NCBI RefSeq assembly: GCF_013155295.1
Contig: NZ_JABJXT010000017.1
Coordinates: 16,759 to 80,758 of the forward strand
DNA: 64,000 nt
Direction of reading: 5' to 3'
From: Pseudogemmobacter hezensis
Lineage (GTDB): Bacteria > Pseudomonadota > Alphaproteobacteria > Rhodobacterales > Rhodobacteraceae
Below, in pieces: positions 1 through 7,250 of the stretch. A model generated the notes under the pieces. That model saw only the letters and a list, made by a program, of their open reading frames with translations. It was not told the origin of the DNA and made no database searches. How positions within the stretch are numbered: the stretch's first letter is position 1; each line of letters begins with the position of its first letter. Position numbers and translations under genes: made by a program.

Positions 1-54
1 GGCGCCCTCACGCAGCACCAGATCGGCGGCGTTGAATGTCAGGGCCTCAGCCAT
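1..54 (-). CDS. Start of a truncated ABC-importer component, probably the second half of a split sugar ATPase
   Basis: Only the first 18 codons lie in the window; the reading frame runs off the left edge. The ATG lies inside the stop region of the upstream ATPase gene (ATGGCTGA overlap), so the two are translationally coupled. The visible peptide begins MAEALTFNAADLVLREGA. This resembles the linker that in RbsA-type two-domain ATPases introduces the second nucleotide-binding domain. Because the upstream gene carries just one such domain, a split RbsA is my preferred reading. A permease is the alternative; 18 residues cannot decide. Confidence 0.5.
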   Translation of the reverse strand, partial: MAEALTFNAADLVLREGA

Positions 55-805
55 GGCGGACCTCCTCGCTGATCGCCTCGGGGGTGGCGGCGCCCTGCGG
101 CGCCATCAGTTGCAAAAGCTGCTGCGGCGTCGCCGTGCCGCGCGGGCCGGTCGTCACCACCCGGCCGCTGCGCAAAACGGTGATGTCGTCAGACAGCGCC
201 ATCACCTCATCCATGCGGTGGGTGATGAAGATCACCAGCCTGCCATCGGCGGCCTGGGCCTTCATGAAATCAAAAACCGACTCGCGGTCGGCAAAATCCA
301 GCGCGGCGGTGATCTCATCCAGGATCAGCACCCGCGGATCGCGGGCCACGGCCCGGGCCAGCACCACCAGCTGCTGCGCCGCCAGCGCAAGGCTGCCTGC
401 GGGCGCGTTCAGATCAATCGGCGTGCGGGCGAAACGGGCCAGCACGGCTGCGGCGCGATCCTCGCGCGCGGCGCGGGGGATGCGGCGGGTGAACATACCG
501 TCCAGCCCCAGCAGGATATTGTCGGTGACCGAGCGGTCAGGCGCGATCAGCACCTCCTGAAACGCCGTGGCAAAGCCCGCCTCCTGAAAGGCACGGGGGC
601 CGCGGGCGCGCAGCGGTTTGTCGTCGAACAGGATCTCGCCCTGGTCGGGGGTGACGATCCCCGAAAGGATCTTGACCAGCGTGCTTTTGCCAGAGCCGTT
701 CTCGCCCAGCACGGTATGAATGGTGCCGCTGCGAAACGGGATCGAGACCCCGGACAGCGCAATGGTTTCGCCATAATGTTTTGAGACATTGCGAATGGTC
801 AGCAT
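47..805 (-). CDS. Sugar ABC importer ATP-binding protein, single nucleotide-binding domain (CUT2/RbsA-like N-terminal half)
   Basis: About 252 residues. A Walker A (GENGSGKST) lies near residue 37, followed by a Q-loop region (ATAFQE). The ABC signature is degenerate (LALAAQQLVVLARAVA), and Walker B LILDEITAALD and the H-loop FITHRMDE complete the domain. The degenerate signature followed by ARAVARDPRVLILDE is typical of the first domain of ribose-type (CUT2) ATPases, which normally run about 500 residues with two domains. Here the protein stops after one. The ATG at 805 was chosen because a GGAG lies about 8 bases upstream; an in-frame ATG at 829 lacks this. It follows the binding-protein gene and overlaps the next gene by 8 bases, so it is part of one importer operon. 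It would energise sugar uptake at the inner membrane. Confidence 0.85.
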   Translation of the reverse strand: MLTIRNVSKHYGETIALSGVSIPFRSGTIHTVLGENGSGKSTLVKILSGIVTPDQGEILFDDKPLRARGPRAFQEAGFATAFQEVLIAPDRSVTDNILLGLDGMFTRRIPRAAREDRAAAVLARFARTPIDLNAPAGSLALAAQQLVVLARAVARDPRVLILDEITAALDFADRESVFDFMKAQAADGRLVIFITHRMDEVMALSDDITVLRSGRVVTTGPRGTATPQQLLQLMAPQGAATPEAISEEVRHG

Positions 806-826
806 GACGGGACTCCGGTCAGGGTT

Positions 827-855
827 CACCGCGCCACCCCGGGGGCCGCGCGGTG
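827..855. other. Intercistronic inverted repeat between binding protein and ATPase genes
   Basis: CACCGCGC (827-834) and GCGCGGTG (848-855) are perfect 8-base complementary arms around a GC-rich 13-base loop, located between the binding-protein stop and the ATPase start. There is no T-tract, so a complete terminator is unlikely. Such hairpins commonly protect the upstream message and raise the binding protein level relative to the membrane parts; that role is inferred. Confidence 0.5.
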
Positions 856-887
856 CAGTCAGGGTCAGACAGCCTCAACCGGCGCCC

Positions 888-2087
888 TCAGTCGGCGCAG
901 GCGCCCGGCGCGGCCGCATAGTCCCAGCCAGGCGAGGCGGCGGGGTTCGAGAAATAGGCATCAAGCGCCTCTTCCGCGATCGGATCCACCGGCGGCACCG
1001 GGAAAACCGAAACAGCATCCGGCGTCATGCAGGGCTGGTACCAGTTCGCCAGATCGGCCTCATGCACCGGCGGCAGCGGGATCATGATGGTGTTCACGGT
1101 CGGCTTTTGCCCGTCCATGATCCGCGCCCCCACCCGGAACAGCGTCTGGGCGGTCCAGTGCGGCAGCACGGCGTGCCCCTCAAAGCGATAGCCCTCGGGG
1201 TTTTCCTTCCAGTAGCCAAGCGCATCCCCGGTGATCGAGCCGGTGATCAGCGGCAGCGGACGGCCTGCCTCGGCAAAGGCCTCGGCGATGACGCGGCTTT
1301 CCGAGCCCGCCGACCAGACGGCATCAATCGGCGCCGGATTGGTCGCCAGCGTCTGCAGCACCACGGTTTTGGTGACATTCGCCGTCCAGTCGCCATTGAC
1401 CACGCGCGACACTTTCAGCCCGGGATATTCGGCCAGCGCCGCATCGGCGCCCGCACGTTCCTGCGCGACGATCGGATGCCCGGCGATCCCTTCGACGATC
1501 AGCACATTGCCACCCTCGGGCAGCGCCTTGCCGATGGCCGCCATCATCTCATAGCCCCAGCGGGTATAGTTGCTGTCAACATTCACCGCATTGGCCGAGG
1601 TCACCGAACCGGCGGCGGTGACAAAGGGAATTCCGGCGGCAAAGGCCGCATCGACCGCCTCATCCAGCCCGGTGGCAGAGCCGGGGATCGAGGTGATGAT
1701 GCCGCAACCCTTGTCGATAAAGGCGCGGATCTGGTTGATCTGCTGGCCGACATCGCCATTGGAATCAGAGACCTCGAATTCCGAGACAACGCCCTCGGCG
1801 ATCAGCCCGTCAACCAGGCGACGCAGCTCATTGGTGACGCTGACCCGCCAGGGATTGCCCTGATAGCTTTCGGAATGACACCAGCGATAGGGCTTTGCGG
1901 CGGGCGTGAAATCTGTCAGCGGACCCGCCAGGATCACCTGCGGCGCGCCTTCATATTGCGCTTTCAGCACCTCTGGCAGGGCGGCGATTGCGGCATCAAC
2001 CGCCTCATCGGCCTGTTCAGCACTGACAAGCTGTGCAGCACTGACAAGCATGGTGGCGGCCATCAGCCCCCCGAGAAATCTCTTCAT
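888..2087 (-). CDS. Periplasmic sugar-binding protein of an ABC importer (type 1 periplasmic binding fold)
   Basis: 399 residues with a classical Sec signal peptide (MKRFLGGLMAATMLVSAAQLVSA, cut about residue 23). The mature part has the ribose/xylose-binding-protein pattern: VSVTNELRRLVDGLIAEG, then DKGCGIITSIPGSATGLDEA (effector-site strand and 'two-loop' region), then AGIPFVTAAG and GGNVLIVEGIAGHP. A clear GGAGG precedes the ATG by 6 bases. It is first in the minus-strand operon with the half-size ATPase and divergent from a lactonase gene. It captures the sugar in the periplasm. Two cysteines near the C-terminus (CMTPD, GACAD) and one near residue 70 could form a disulfide. The ligand cannot be told from sequence by eye. 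At about 400 residues it is longer than RbsB (around 300), like some polyol or xylitol binding proteins. Confidence 0.85.
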   Translation of the reverse strand: MKRFLGGLMAATMLVSAAQLVSAEQADEAVDAAIAALPEVLKAQYEGAPQVILAGPLTDFTPAAKPYRWCHSESYQGNPWRVSVTNELRRLVDGLIAEGVVSEFEVSDSNGDVGQQINQIRAFIDKGCGIITSIPGSATGLDEAVDAAFAAGIPFVTAAGSVTSANAVNVDSNYTRWGYEMMAAIGKALPEGGNVLIVEGIAGHPIVAQERAGADAALAEYPGLKVSRVVNGDWTANVTKTVVLQTLATNPAPIDAVWSAGSESRVIAEAFAEAGRPLPLITGSITGDALGYWKENPEGYRFEGHAVLPHWTAQTLFRVGARIMDGQKPTVNTIMIPLPPVHEADLANWYQPCMTPDAVSVFPVPPVDPIAEEALDAYFSNPAASPGWDYAAAPGACAD

Positions 2088-2271
2088 AACATCCTCCCTC
2101 TGTTATCCCGGCATGCGGGGTCCGTCTTTGCGATCATCAGGCAGCGGGCTGATACGCTCTGGTTCGAAAATGCGACCGCGGCGAAAAGGCCTGCCCGAGT
2201 CTTTGGCCCTGATGATCTGCGATGCGCAGACCCTCCCCGGCCCGGCACCAACTTTTGCATTTAAATATTAC

Positions 2272-2428
2272 TTTCAGATATGGAAGCTTTGGGCAAGCAA
2301 TTTTCCCGGCCCCGGCGGCCGCAGCGCAAATAGCCGACAAGGAAACGCTCTTGACCATCAGGGGCTTGCGCATTGACAGGGCCGGAATGGGTGCATTTAC
2401 TTATGGCGCCCTGTTTCAAATATGGAAC
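2272..2428. promoter_or_regulatory. Divergent promoter region with a repeated 14-base operator-like motif
   Basis: The 364-base gap 2088-2451 separates the binding-protein gene (minus) from the lactonase gene (plus). It holds two copies of TTTCARATATGGAA, at 2272-2285 (R=G) and 2414-2427 (R=A), both on the plus strand and 142 bases apart. The second copy sits in the loop of a long hairpin: GGCGCC CTGTT (2405-2415) pairs with AACAG GGGCGCC (2426-2437), just before the lactonase ribosome-binding site. I read these as operator sites of a sugar-responsive regulator that is not in the window. No other coding potential is seen in the gap. Confidence 0.45.
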
Positions 2429-2451
2429 AGGGGCGCCGCGAGGGGGGTCTT

Positions 2452-3561
2452 ATGGCAAATGAATTTCTGATGTTCGTGGGCACGCTGAACCGTGAGGTGC
2501 CTTATTTTCAGGGCGCGCGCGGCGACGGGCTGCATGTGCTGGCCTTTGACGAAAACACGCTGAGCGCCCGCCCCCTGGCCCATTTCCCCCAGGTCGAGAA
2601 CCCGACCTTCCTGTCGTGCAATGCCGATGGCAGCCGGATCTATGTCAATTCCGAGGTCAGTGACTGGCGCGAAGGCCTGGTCACCGCCTTTGGCTTTGAC
2701 CGCGAAACCTCTGCGCTGCGCTATCTGAACGCGCAGCCGACGCTGGGCAGCATCCCGGCGCAAAACATGATCTCGCGCGACGGAAAGCGCCTCTTTCTGG
2801 CGAATTACACCGTCTGGTCCGAGGGGCCCGATCAGTCCTTCGTGATCTTTGACATCCGGGCCGATGGCAGCCTGTCGCCCGCCATTGCCTCGGTCGCACA
2901 TCAGGGCGACTGCGGCCCCGTAACCGCGCGCCAGGACCGCAGCCACGCCCATAGCGCAACCGAAACCGTTGCAGGCGGGGTGGTGCTGGTTGCCGATCTT
3001 GGCCTCGATCAACTGGTCGCCTACCGCATCGCCAGCGATGGCCTGCCCCAGCGTATCGGCGCAGCCGCGACCGCGCCCGGTGCCGGGCCGCGCCATGTCG
3101 CCCTGCATCCGAACGGGCGGTTTGCCTATGTGATGAATGAGCTTGGCTCGTCTGTCGCTGCCTATGGGCTGGATGCGGCCTCGGGGGCATTGCAGGCGAT
3201 CAATACCCTGCCCGCCGTGCCAGAGGATAGCCGCAATACGAACCATTGTTCGGATATCCAGATTTCACCCGATGGCCGCTTTGTCTATGGCGCGAACCGG
3301 GGCCATGACAGCATCGCCATTTTCGCCGTCGATCCCGAGACCGGCACATTGAGCGCCGGGGGTTTCGTGCCCTGCGGCGGGGCCACGCCGCGGCATATGG
3401 CGCTGACCCCGTCGGGGCGGCATCTGCTTTCGGCCAATCAGAATGCCGATCGCATCACCATCTTTGCCCGGGATGCAGAGACCGGCGCCCTCAGCGAGAC
3501 CGGGCGCTTTATCGCCCTTGGCACGCCGATGTGCGTGCAGTTCGCGGCCCAGCCCCTTTGA
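2452..3561 (+). CDS. Lactonase of the 6-phosphogluconolactonase/YbhE beta-propeller family
   Basis: 369 residues. It has the seven-bladed propeller pattern of the YbhE/cycloisomerase 2 lactonases, with recurrent motifs such as AGPRHVALHPNGRFAYVMNE, CSDIQISPDGRFVYGANRG and ATPRHMALTPSGRHLLSANQN. No signal peptide is apparent, so it is likely cytoplasmic. The start at 2452 is preferred because AGGGGGG lies 5 bases upstream; an ATG at 2422 falls within the loop of the upstream hairpin. It probably hydrolyses a sugar lactone produced by a dehydrogenase. It is divergent from the sugar importer, which hints that the two share regulation and substrate. True 6-phosphogluconolactone activity is not proven by family membership. 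Confidence 0.8.
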   Translation: MANEFLMFVGTLNREVPYFQGARGDGLHVLAFDENTLSARPLAHFPQVENPTFLSCNADGSRIYVNSEVSDWREGLVTAFGFDRETSALRYLNAQPTLGSIPAQNMISRDGKRLFLANYTVWSEGPDQSFVIFDIRADGSLSPAIASVAHQGDCGPVTARQDRSHAHSATETVAGGVVLVADLGLDQLVAYRIASDGLPQRIGAAATAPGAGPRHVALHPNGRFAYVMNELGSSVAAYGLDAASGALQAINTLPAVPEDSRNTNHCSDIQISPDGRFVYGANRGHDSIAIFAVDPETGTLSAGGFVPCGGATPRHMALTPSGRHLLSANQNADRITIFARDAETGALSETGRFIALGTPMCVQFAAQPL

Positions 3562-3758
3562 TGGGCAGATCGCCCCGGCCAGGCCCGGCGGGTGCCGGGT
3601 CAGCCAGGGAAAGCCGCCGCCACTGATCCGCTGGCCGCCCGGCCTGCATCCGCGCCGCCGCCTTGCGGGATACCGGCATCAATCTTAAACTGGCGGGCGA
3701 TGGTCCGGCCGGATGCCGGGTGATCCATCCCGCATCCGACCAGAGGCAGATAAGCACG

Positions 3759-4508
3759 ATGGCCAAACCCGCAGCAGCCCGTCCTGTCACCGCCCGAATA
3801 GACAAGCTGTTGTCCTCGATGGGATATGGATCGCGCAAAGATATCGCCCGGATGGCAGGCGCGGATCGCATCACCCTGGACGGGGAACGGCTAAGCGATG
3901 TCACAAGGCGCATTCCGGTGCTGGCGGATCTGCCCGCGCGGATGGCCGTAGACGACAGGCCGCTTGATCCGGTCGCCGGCATGGTGATCTTGCTGAACAA
4001 GCCCCTGGGCGTGACCTGTTCGCACAGCGATGCCGGGCCGCTGGTCTATGAGCTTTTGCCGCCGCGCTGGCGGCAGCGCGAGCCTGCAATCTCGACCGTC
4101 GGGCGGCTGGACAAGGAAACCTCGGGCCTTTTGCTTTTGACCGATGATGGCGATCTTTTGCACCGCATCATCAGCCCGCGCCGCATGATCAGCAAAACCT
4201 ATCATGCCACCCTCGCCCGCCCGCTGACTGGCGATGAGGCCGCGCTGTTCGCCTCTGGCAGTCTGCTTCTGAACAATGAGACGAAGCCGCTCGAACCTGC
4301 CACTCTTGAGGTTTTATCCCCGACCGAAGCGCTGCTGACCATAACCGAGGGCCGCTACCATCAGGTGCGGCGCATGTTCGCGGCCTGTGGCAATCACGTT
4401 CTGGCCTTGCACCGGCTGCGCCTTGGCGGTCTGCATCTGCCAAAGGATCTGCAAGCCGGGTCCTGGAGGCTGCTTGATCCCACCGAACAACAGCAGGTCT
4501 TTGAGTAG
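3759..4508 (+). CDS. rRNA pseudouridine synthase, RsuA/RluB/E/F family
   Basis: 249 residues from the ATG at 3759 (AGAGGCAGA upstream; an in-frame start at 3663 gives an unlikely N-terminal tail). An S4 RNA-binding domain occupies residues 12-60 (RIDKLLSSMGYGSRKDIARM). The catalytic motif GRLDKETSGLL lies at 115-125 with Asp118 as nucleophile. The KTYHATLARPL and GRYHQVRRMFAACGN blocks, hallmarks of the RsuA branch, follow. It isomerises a uridine in rRNA during ribosome assembly. Its stop faces the stop of the replicase gene 18 bases away. Housekeeping modification genes on a plasmid-like element are not rare in large replicons. Which rRNA site is modified cannot be stated. Confidence 0.9.
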   Translation: MAKPAAARPVTARIDKLLSSMGYGSRKDIARMAGADRITLDGERLSDVTRRIPVLADLPARMAVDDRPLDPVAGMVILLNKPLGVTCSHSDAGPLVYELLPPRWRQREPAISTVGRLDKETSGLLLLTDDGDLLHRIISPRRMISKTYHATLARPLTGDEAALFASGSLLLNNETKPLEPATLEVLSPTEALLTITEGRYHQVRRMFAACGNHVLALHRLRLGGLHLPKDLQAGSWRLLDPTEQQQVFE

Positions 4509-4526
4509 ACCGCGCAGCATCACCCC

Positions 4527-5228
4527 TCAGCGCGGCGTGGCGGCGCGGATTGCAAGCCCCAGCCCCGGTGCGACATGGGCCAGCGCCAGCTCGATCCGCC
4601 GCTTCATATGCGTTTCAATATAGCGGGCCTGGAAGCTGCCCGCCGCCTCGAGGACCAGCAGATCCCCCTCACCGACGGCCCGCAGCCCCGCAAGCCAGGC
4701 GCGGAACATGCTGGCATCCTCGGCATAAAGCAGGCGCGAAACCTCGCCCCAAAGCGTGCCATCGGCGGGCGGCGCCTCATTGACGCCTTGCGGAAAGGGG
4801 ATGATTTTCGCATCCGACGGCCCGGTCTGTGCGGCGGGCGTATCAGGGGCCAGCCGTTCGACAAGGTCGGGGCCGACCCGCTCCCAGCAGGCCCTTGTAT
4901 CCTCAAGGATGCGAGCGATCCCCAGGCCATAAAGCGTAACCCGCCCACGCGCCGCCGCCCGTTTTTCGACAAGCCAGGCGCGGTTGCGAAAGGCCGCCAT
5001 CTCGCGTTTGACGGTGCGCGGATCGACAGACCAAAGCCGGGCGATCTCTTCCTGACCAACCGAAAGCTGATCCAGCTGCCAGTTGTAGCGGGCGGTGATC
5101 AGGCAAATCAGCCGCAGGGTCTGGCGCTGCAGTCCACGGTCCTGTGACAGCGCATAGGTGCCCAGAATGGTCAGAAGATCATATTTTCGCGCCGCACCGC
5201 CACGACCGACGGCCTTCTTTTGTAACAT
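4527..5228 (-). CDS. DnaA-like plasmid replication initiator
   Basis: 233 residues. An N-terminal module (about 8-110) contains GAARKYDLLTILG, LITARYNW and a helix-turn-helix around EIARLWSVDPRTVKREM. A short linker follows. A C-terminal domain (about 158-228: LWGEVSRLLYAEDASMFRAWL, then LVLEAAGSFQARYIETHMK) matches the pattern of DnaA domain I. This architecture corresponds to the DnaA-like replicases of alphaproteobacterial plasmids, not to chromosomal DnaA, which has AAA+ and domain IV. The ATG at 5228 has GGGGGCAGGTG upstream; the frame stays open to 5453, but that extension does not look like protein of this family. It is divergent from parAB, as in known modules of this class. It would bind the adjacent origin repeats and start replication. 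Confidence 0.8.
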   Translation of the reverse strand: MLQKKAVGRGGAARKYDLLTILGTYALSQDRGLQRQTLRLICLITARYNWQLDQLSVGQEEIARLWSVDPRTVKREMAAFRNRAWLVEKRAAARGRVTLYGLGIARILEDTRACWERVGPDLVERLAPDTPAAQTGPSDAKIIPFPQGVNEAPPADGTLWGEVSRLLYAEDASMFRAWLAGLRAVGEGDLLVLEAAGSFQARYIETHMKRRIELALAHVAPGLGLAIRAATPR

Positions 5229-5559
5229 CACCTGCCCCCTGGTGGTTTTCCACCTTTGCCCTGCCCTTGCCCCGCTCTCATCCTGTTCGGTGACAGTCAC
5301 GCGATAGCCCGGACAGGCGATCAACGCAAAATGGCACCGCCTGTGAATTTGCGTTTGATCAGCCTTGTCAGCCTGGTTTTGCAACGCTTTTCGTCGGATT
5401 GATGCCATTTGCGTCCTGAGTTCCGATTCTGTCAAGACCCTGGGCAGATGCACCGTCCCGTCTTCGTCAGAAATTTCCCCGGGAAGGCCTGGCGATCACC
5501 TCTCATCAGGCTCTGTGCCAAAACCAGTCACAAGAAAAGAATCCGGTAGATATGGTAAT

Positions 5560-5637
5560 GGGGGACACCCAGGATGTCCCCCGGAATGACAGTATTGTCC
5601 CCTCATGATCTGGTAGAGGGGGGTGATATGTCCCCCT
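5560..5637. repeat. Iteron-like TGTCCCC repeats
   Basis: TGTCCCC occurs at 5576-5581 extended (TGTCCCCC, 5575-5582), 5596-5602 and 5629-5635. A reverse copy GGGGGACA (5560-5567) forms an inverted pair with the first across a 7-base spacer. The forward copies are 21 and 33 bases apart, close to two and three helical turns, so they would face the same side of the DNA. Next to a replicase gene, this is what initiator-binding iterons look like. Confidence 0.5.
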
Positions 5638-5648
5638 ATCAGAGGTGG

Positions 5649-5664
5649 CTTCCCCGCGGGGAAG
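5649..5664. repeat. Partition-site-like palindrome, copy 1 (perfect, intergenic)
   Basis: CTTCCCCGCGGGGAAG, a perfect 16-base palindrome in the replicase-parA gap. It is the same sequence that recurs inside parA and parB. Candidate parS site for ParB. Confidence 0.6.
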
Positions 5665-5942
5665 GCTGCCCCCGGATCGCCGGGATGCCGTCTTTTCGCC
5701 CTGCCCCGGTGGGCATCATCGGCCCCGGTCCGGTGGCCCGGCACTGGCCGCGGGCGAATCACTTTTCCCTTGATTTCCAGGGCTGTGACGCCGGGATTGG
5801 CCCGGAAACGGTGGTGTTTCAGTGATTTCCGCGACAGGCGGTGCTTTTCGCTCTTTACTCTACTTTAGCTTTTGCAACTTTGGCAAATACGGCGTAAATC
5901 CGAAGTCAGACAAATTTAGCGTTCCCGAGACGGAAAGACCCG

Positions 5943-7250
5943 ATGTTTACCCATGAAGATCTCGCAAACCTCCAGGCGCAATCGCTTAAGATGCAGCACC
6001 ACATCCGGCGGCAGACCTTCTCGCCCGAACATGAGAAGACGCTGCGCCGCTTTTCCAGCTGGGAAGTGTCCGAGCTGATCTTCCGCATCAACCAGTCGAC
6101 CTTTCGTGGTCGCCTTGCCCAGGACCCCGACCTTCCCGGCGGGGAAGTTGAGGAAGACGGCCGCCAGCGCTGGTTCTCGCTGACCGAGATCAATGAGCTG
6201 CGGCGCAAGATGAAGATCAACCGCCATTCGCTGATGCCAAAGCGTCCGGCGGGCAAGCGGGCGATCCGGGTTGCGATCTCGAACTTCAAGGGTGGCGCGG
6301 GCAAGTCGACCGTCGCGCTGCATATGGCGCATGCCGCCGCGCTGGACGGCTATCGCGTGCTGCTGGTCGACTTTGACCCGCAGGCGACGCTGACCCATTC
6401 GATGGGGCTTCACAGCGTTTCAGAAGAGCTGACCGTCTGGGGTATCATCGCCCGCGATCTGGTGCGCGAAACCGACCGGATGAACGCGGCCCCGCGCGCC
6501 GCCGAAAGCGGCACCGCCCTGCCCCAGCGGCGCCTGCCCGCCTCGATCCGCGACCAGGGCCTGGGTGATCTGCGCAATACCGACTTTATCAAGACCACCG
6601 CCTGGCCGACCATCGACATCGTGCCGTCTTGCGCCAATGCGGCCTTTGTTGAATTCGCCTCGGCGCAGTATCGTCATCTGAATCCCGACTGGTCGTTCTT
6701 TGCCGCCGTCTCGCGCTGGCTCGATGGGCTGCAAAATGACGCCTATGACATGATCATTTTCGACTGCCCGCCCGCCATCGGTTACCAGTCGATGAACGCG
6801 GTCTTTGCGGCTGACGTGCTTTATATCCCCTCGGGCCCGGGCTACTGGGAATATGATTCGACCACATCTTTCATCGGTCAGCTGGCCGAGGCGCTTGGCG
6901 ATCTGGCGGCCGGTTTCGACGACAGCTTCCCCACGGGGAAGATGAAGCTGCCAAAAACCTTTCTTGAGCTGCGCTTCCTGATGACCCGTTACGAGCCGGG
7001 CAACGACCTGCACCGCGCGATGTTTGAGGCCTTTAAAAAGGTATTCGGTGACAGGGTGGCGAATGAGCCGATCGAGATGACCCGCGCGGTTGAACAATCC
7101 GGGCGCTTCCTCTCTTCGGTCTATGAGATCGATTATCGCAGCATGACGCGCGAGACATGGCGCCGCGCGCGTGCCTCTTTTGACCGCGCCTGGATCGAGT
7201 TCCGCGACACCGCACTCAGTGCCTGGGACAAGCTGGAGGATGAGCAATGA
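5943..7250 (+). CDS. parA: ParA-type plasmid partition ATPase
   Basis: 435 residues. The N-terminal 105 residues are a DNA-binding extension (WEVSELIFRINQSTFRGRLAQ resembles a MerR-like helix-turn-helix), as in plasmid ParA/RepA proteins that repress their own operon. The deviant Walker A KGGAGKST is at 116-123 with the signature lysine, followed by VLLVDFDPQATLT (A' motif) and MIIFDCPPAIGYQSMNA (Walker B region). It drives ATP-dependent segregation of the replicon on the nucleoid together with ParB. Its stop overlaps the parB start by four bases (ATGA). GGAAAG precedes the ATG. Two near-perfect copies of the 16-base palindrome lie inside this gene. Confidence 0.92.
   Translation: MFTHEDLANLQAQSLKMQHHIRRQTFSPEHEKTLRRFSSWEVSELIFRINQSTFRGRLAQDPDLPGGEVEEDGRQRWFSLTEINELRRKMKINRHSLMPKRPAGKRAIRVAISNFKGGAGKSTVALHMAHAAALDGYRVLLVDFDPQATLTHSMGLHSVSEELTVWGIIARDLVRETDRMNAAPRAAESGTALPQRRLPASIRDQGLGDLRNTDFIKTTAWPTIDIVPSCANAAFVEFASAQYRHLNPDWSFFAAVSRWLDGLQNDAYDMIIFDCPPAIGYQSMNAVFAADVLYIPSGPGYWEYDSTTSFIGQLAEALGDLAAGFDDSFPTGKMKLPKTFLELRFLMTRYEPGNDLHRAMFEAFKKVFGDRVANEPIEMTRAVEQSGRFLSSVYEIDYRSMTRETWRRARASFDRAWIEFRDTALSAWDKLEDEQ
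6132..6147. repeat. Partition-site-like palindrome, copy 2 (inside parA)
   Basis: CTTCCCGGCGGGGAAG differs from the perfect palindrome at one base. It is read in frame as Leu-Pro-Gly-Gly-Glu in the ParA N-terminal extension, about 190 bases after the parA start. Confidence 0.55.
6926..6941. repeat. Partition-site-like palindrome, copy 3 (inside parA)
   Basis: CTTCCCCACGGGGAAG differs from the perfect palindrome at one central base. It is read as Phe-Pro-Thr-Gly-Lys, a different codon phase from copy 2, which suggests selection on the DNA and not on the peptide. Confidence 0.55.

Larger units (their letters stand above)
5229..5942. other. Candidate origin of replication / partition region between replicase and parA
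   Basis: This 714-base non-coding stretch has irregular composition: GC-rich in the left two thirds, then an AT-rich 110 bases (5826-5935). It holds TGTCCCC-type repeats (5560-5637) and one perfect partition-type palindrome (5649-5664). A degenerate palindrome, TTTCCCCGGGAAG, lies around 5475. The AT-rich end contains TTTGC-N7-GCAAA (5871-5887), about 55 bases before parA and plausibly the ParA/ParB autoregulation operator. Short open frames here have no protein-like features. Origin function is inferred from position. Confidence 0.6.

Noticed and set aside
789..2264. 491-residue open frame on the plus strand opposite the binding-protein gene
   Set aside because: Antisense shadow; rich in Arg/Gly/His, no domain, and the minus strand encodes a clear periplasmic binding protein with a good ribosome-binding site.
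5475..5487. TTTCCCCGGGAAG as a sixth partition palindrome
   Set aside because: The central bases are missing and the arms are shorter; listed only as a degenerate relative.
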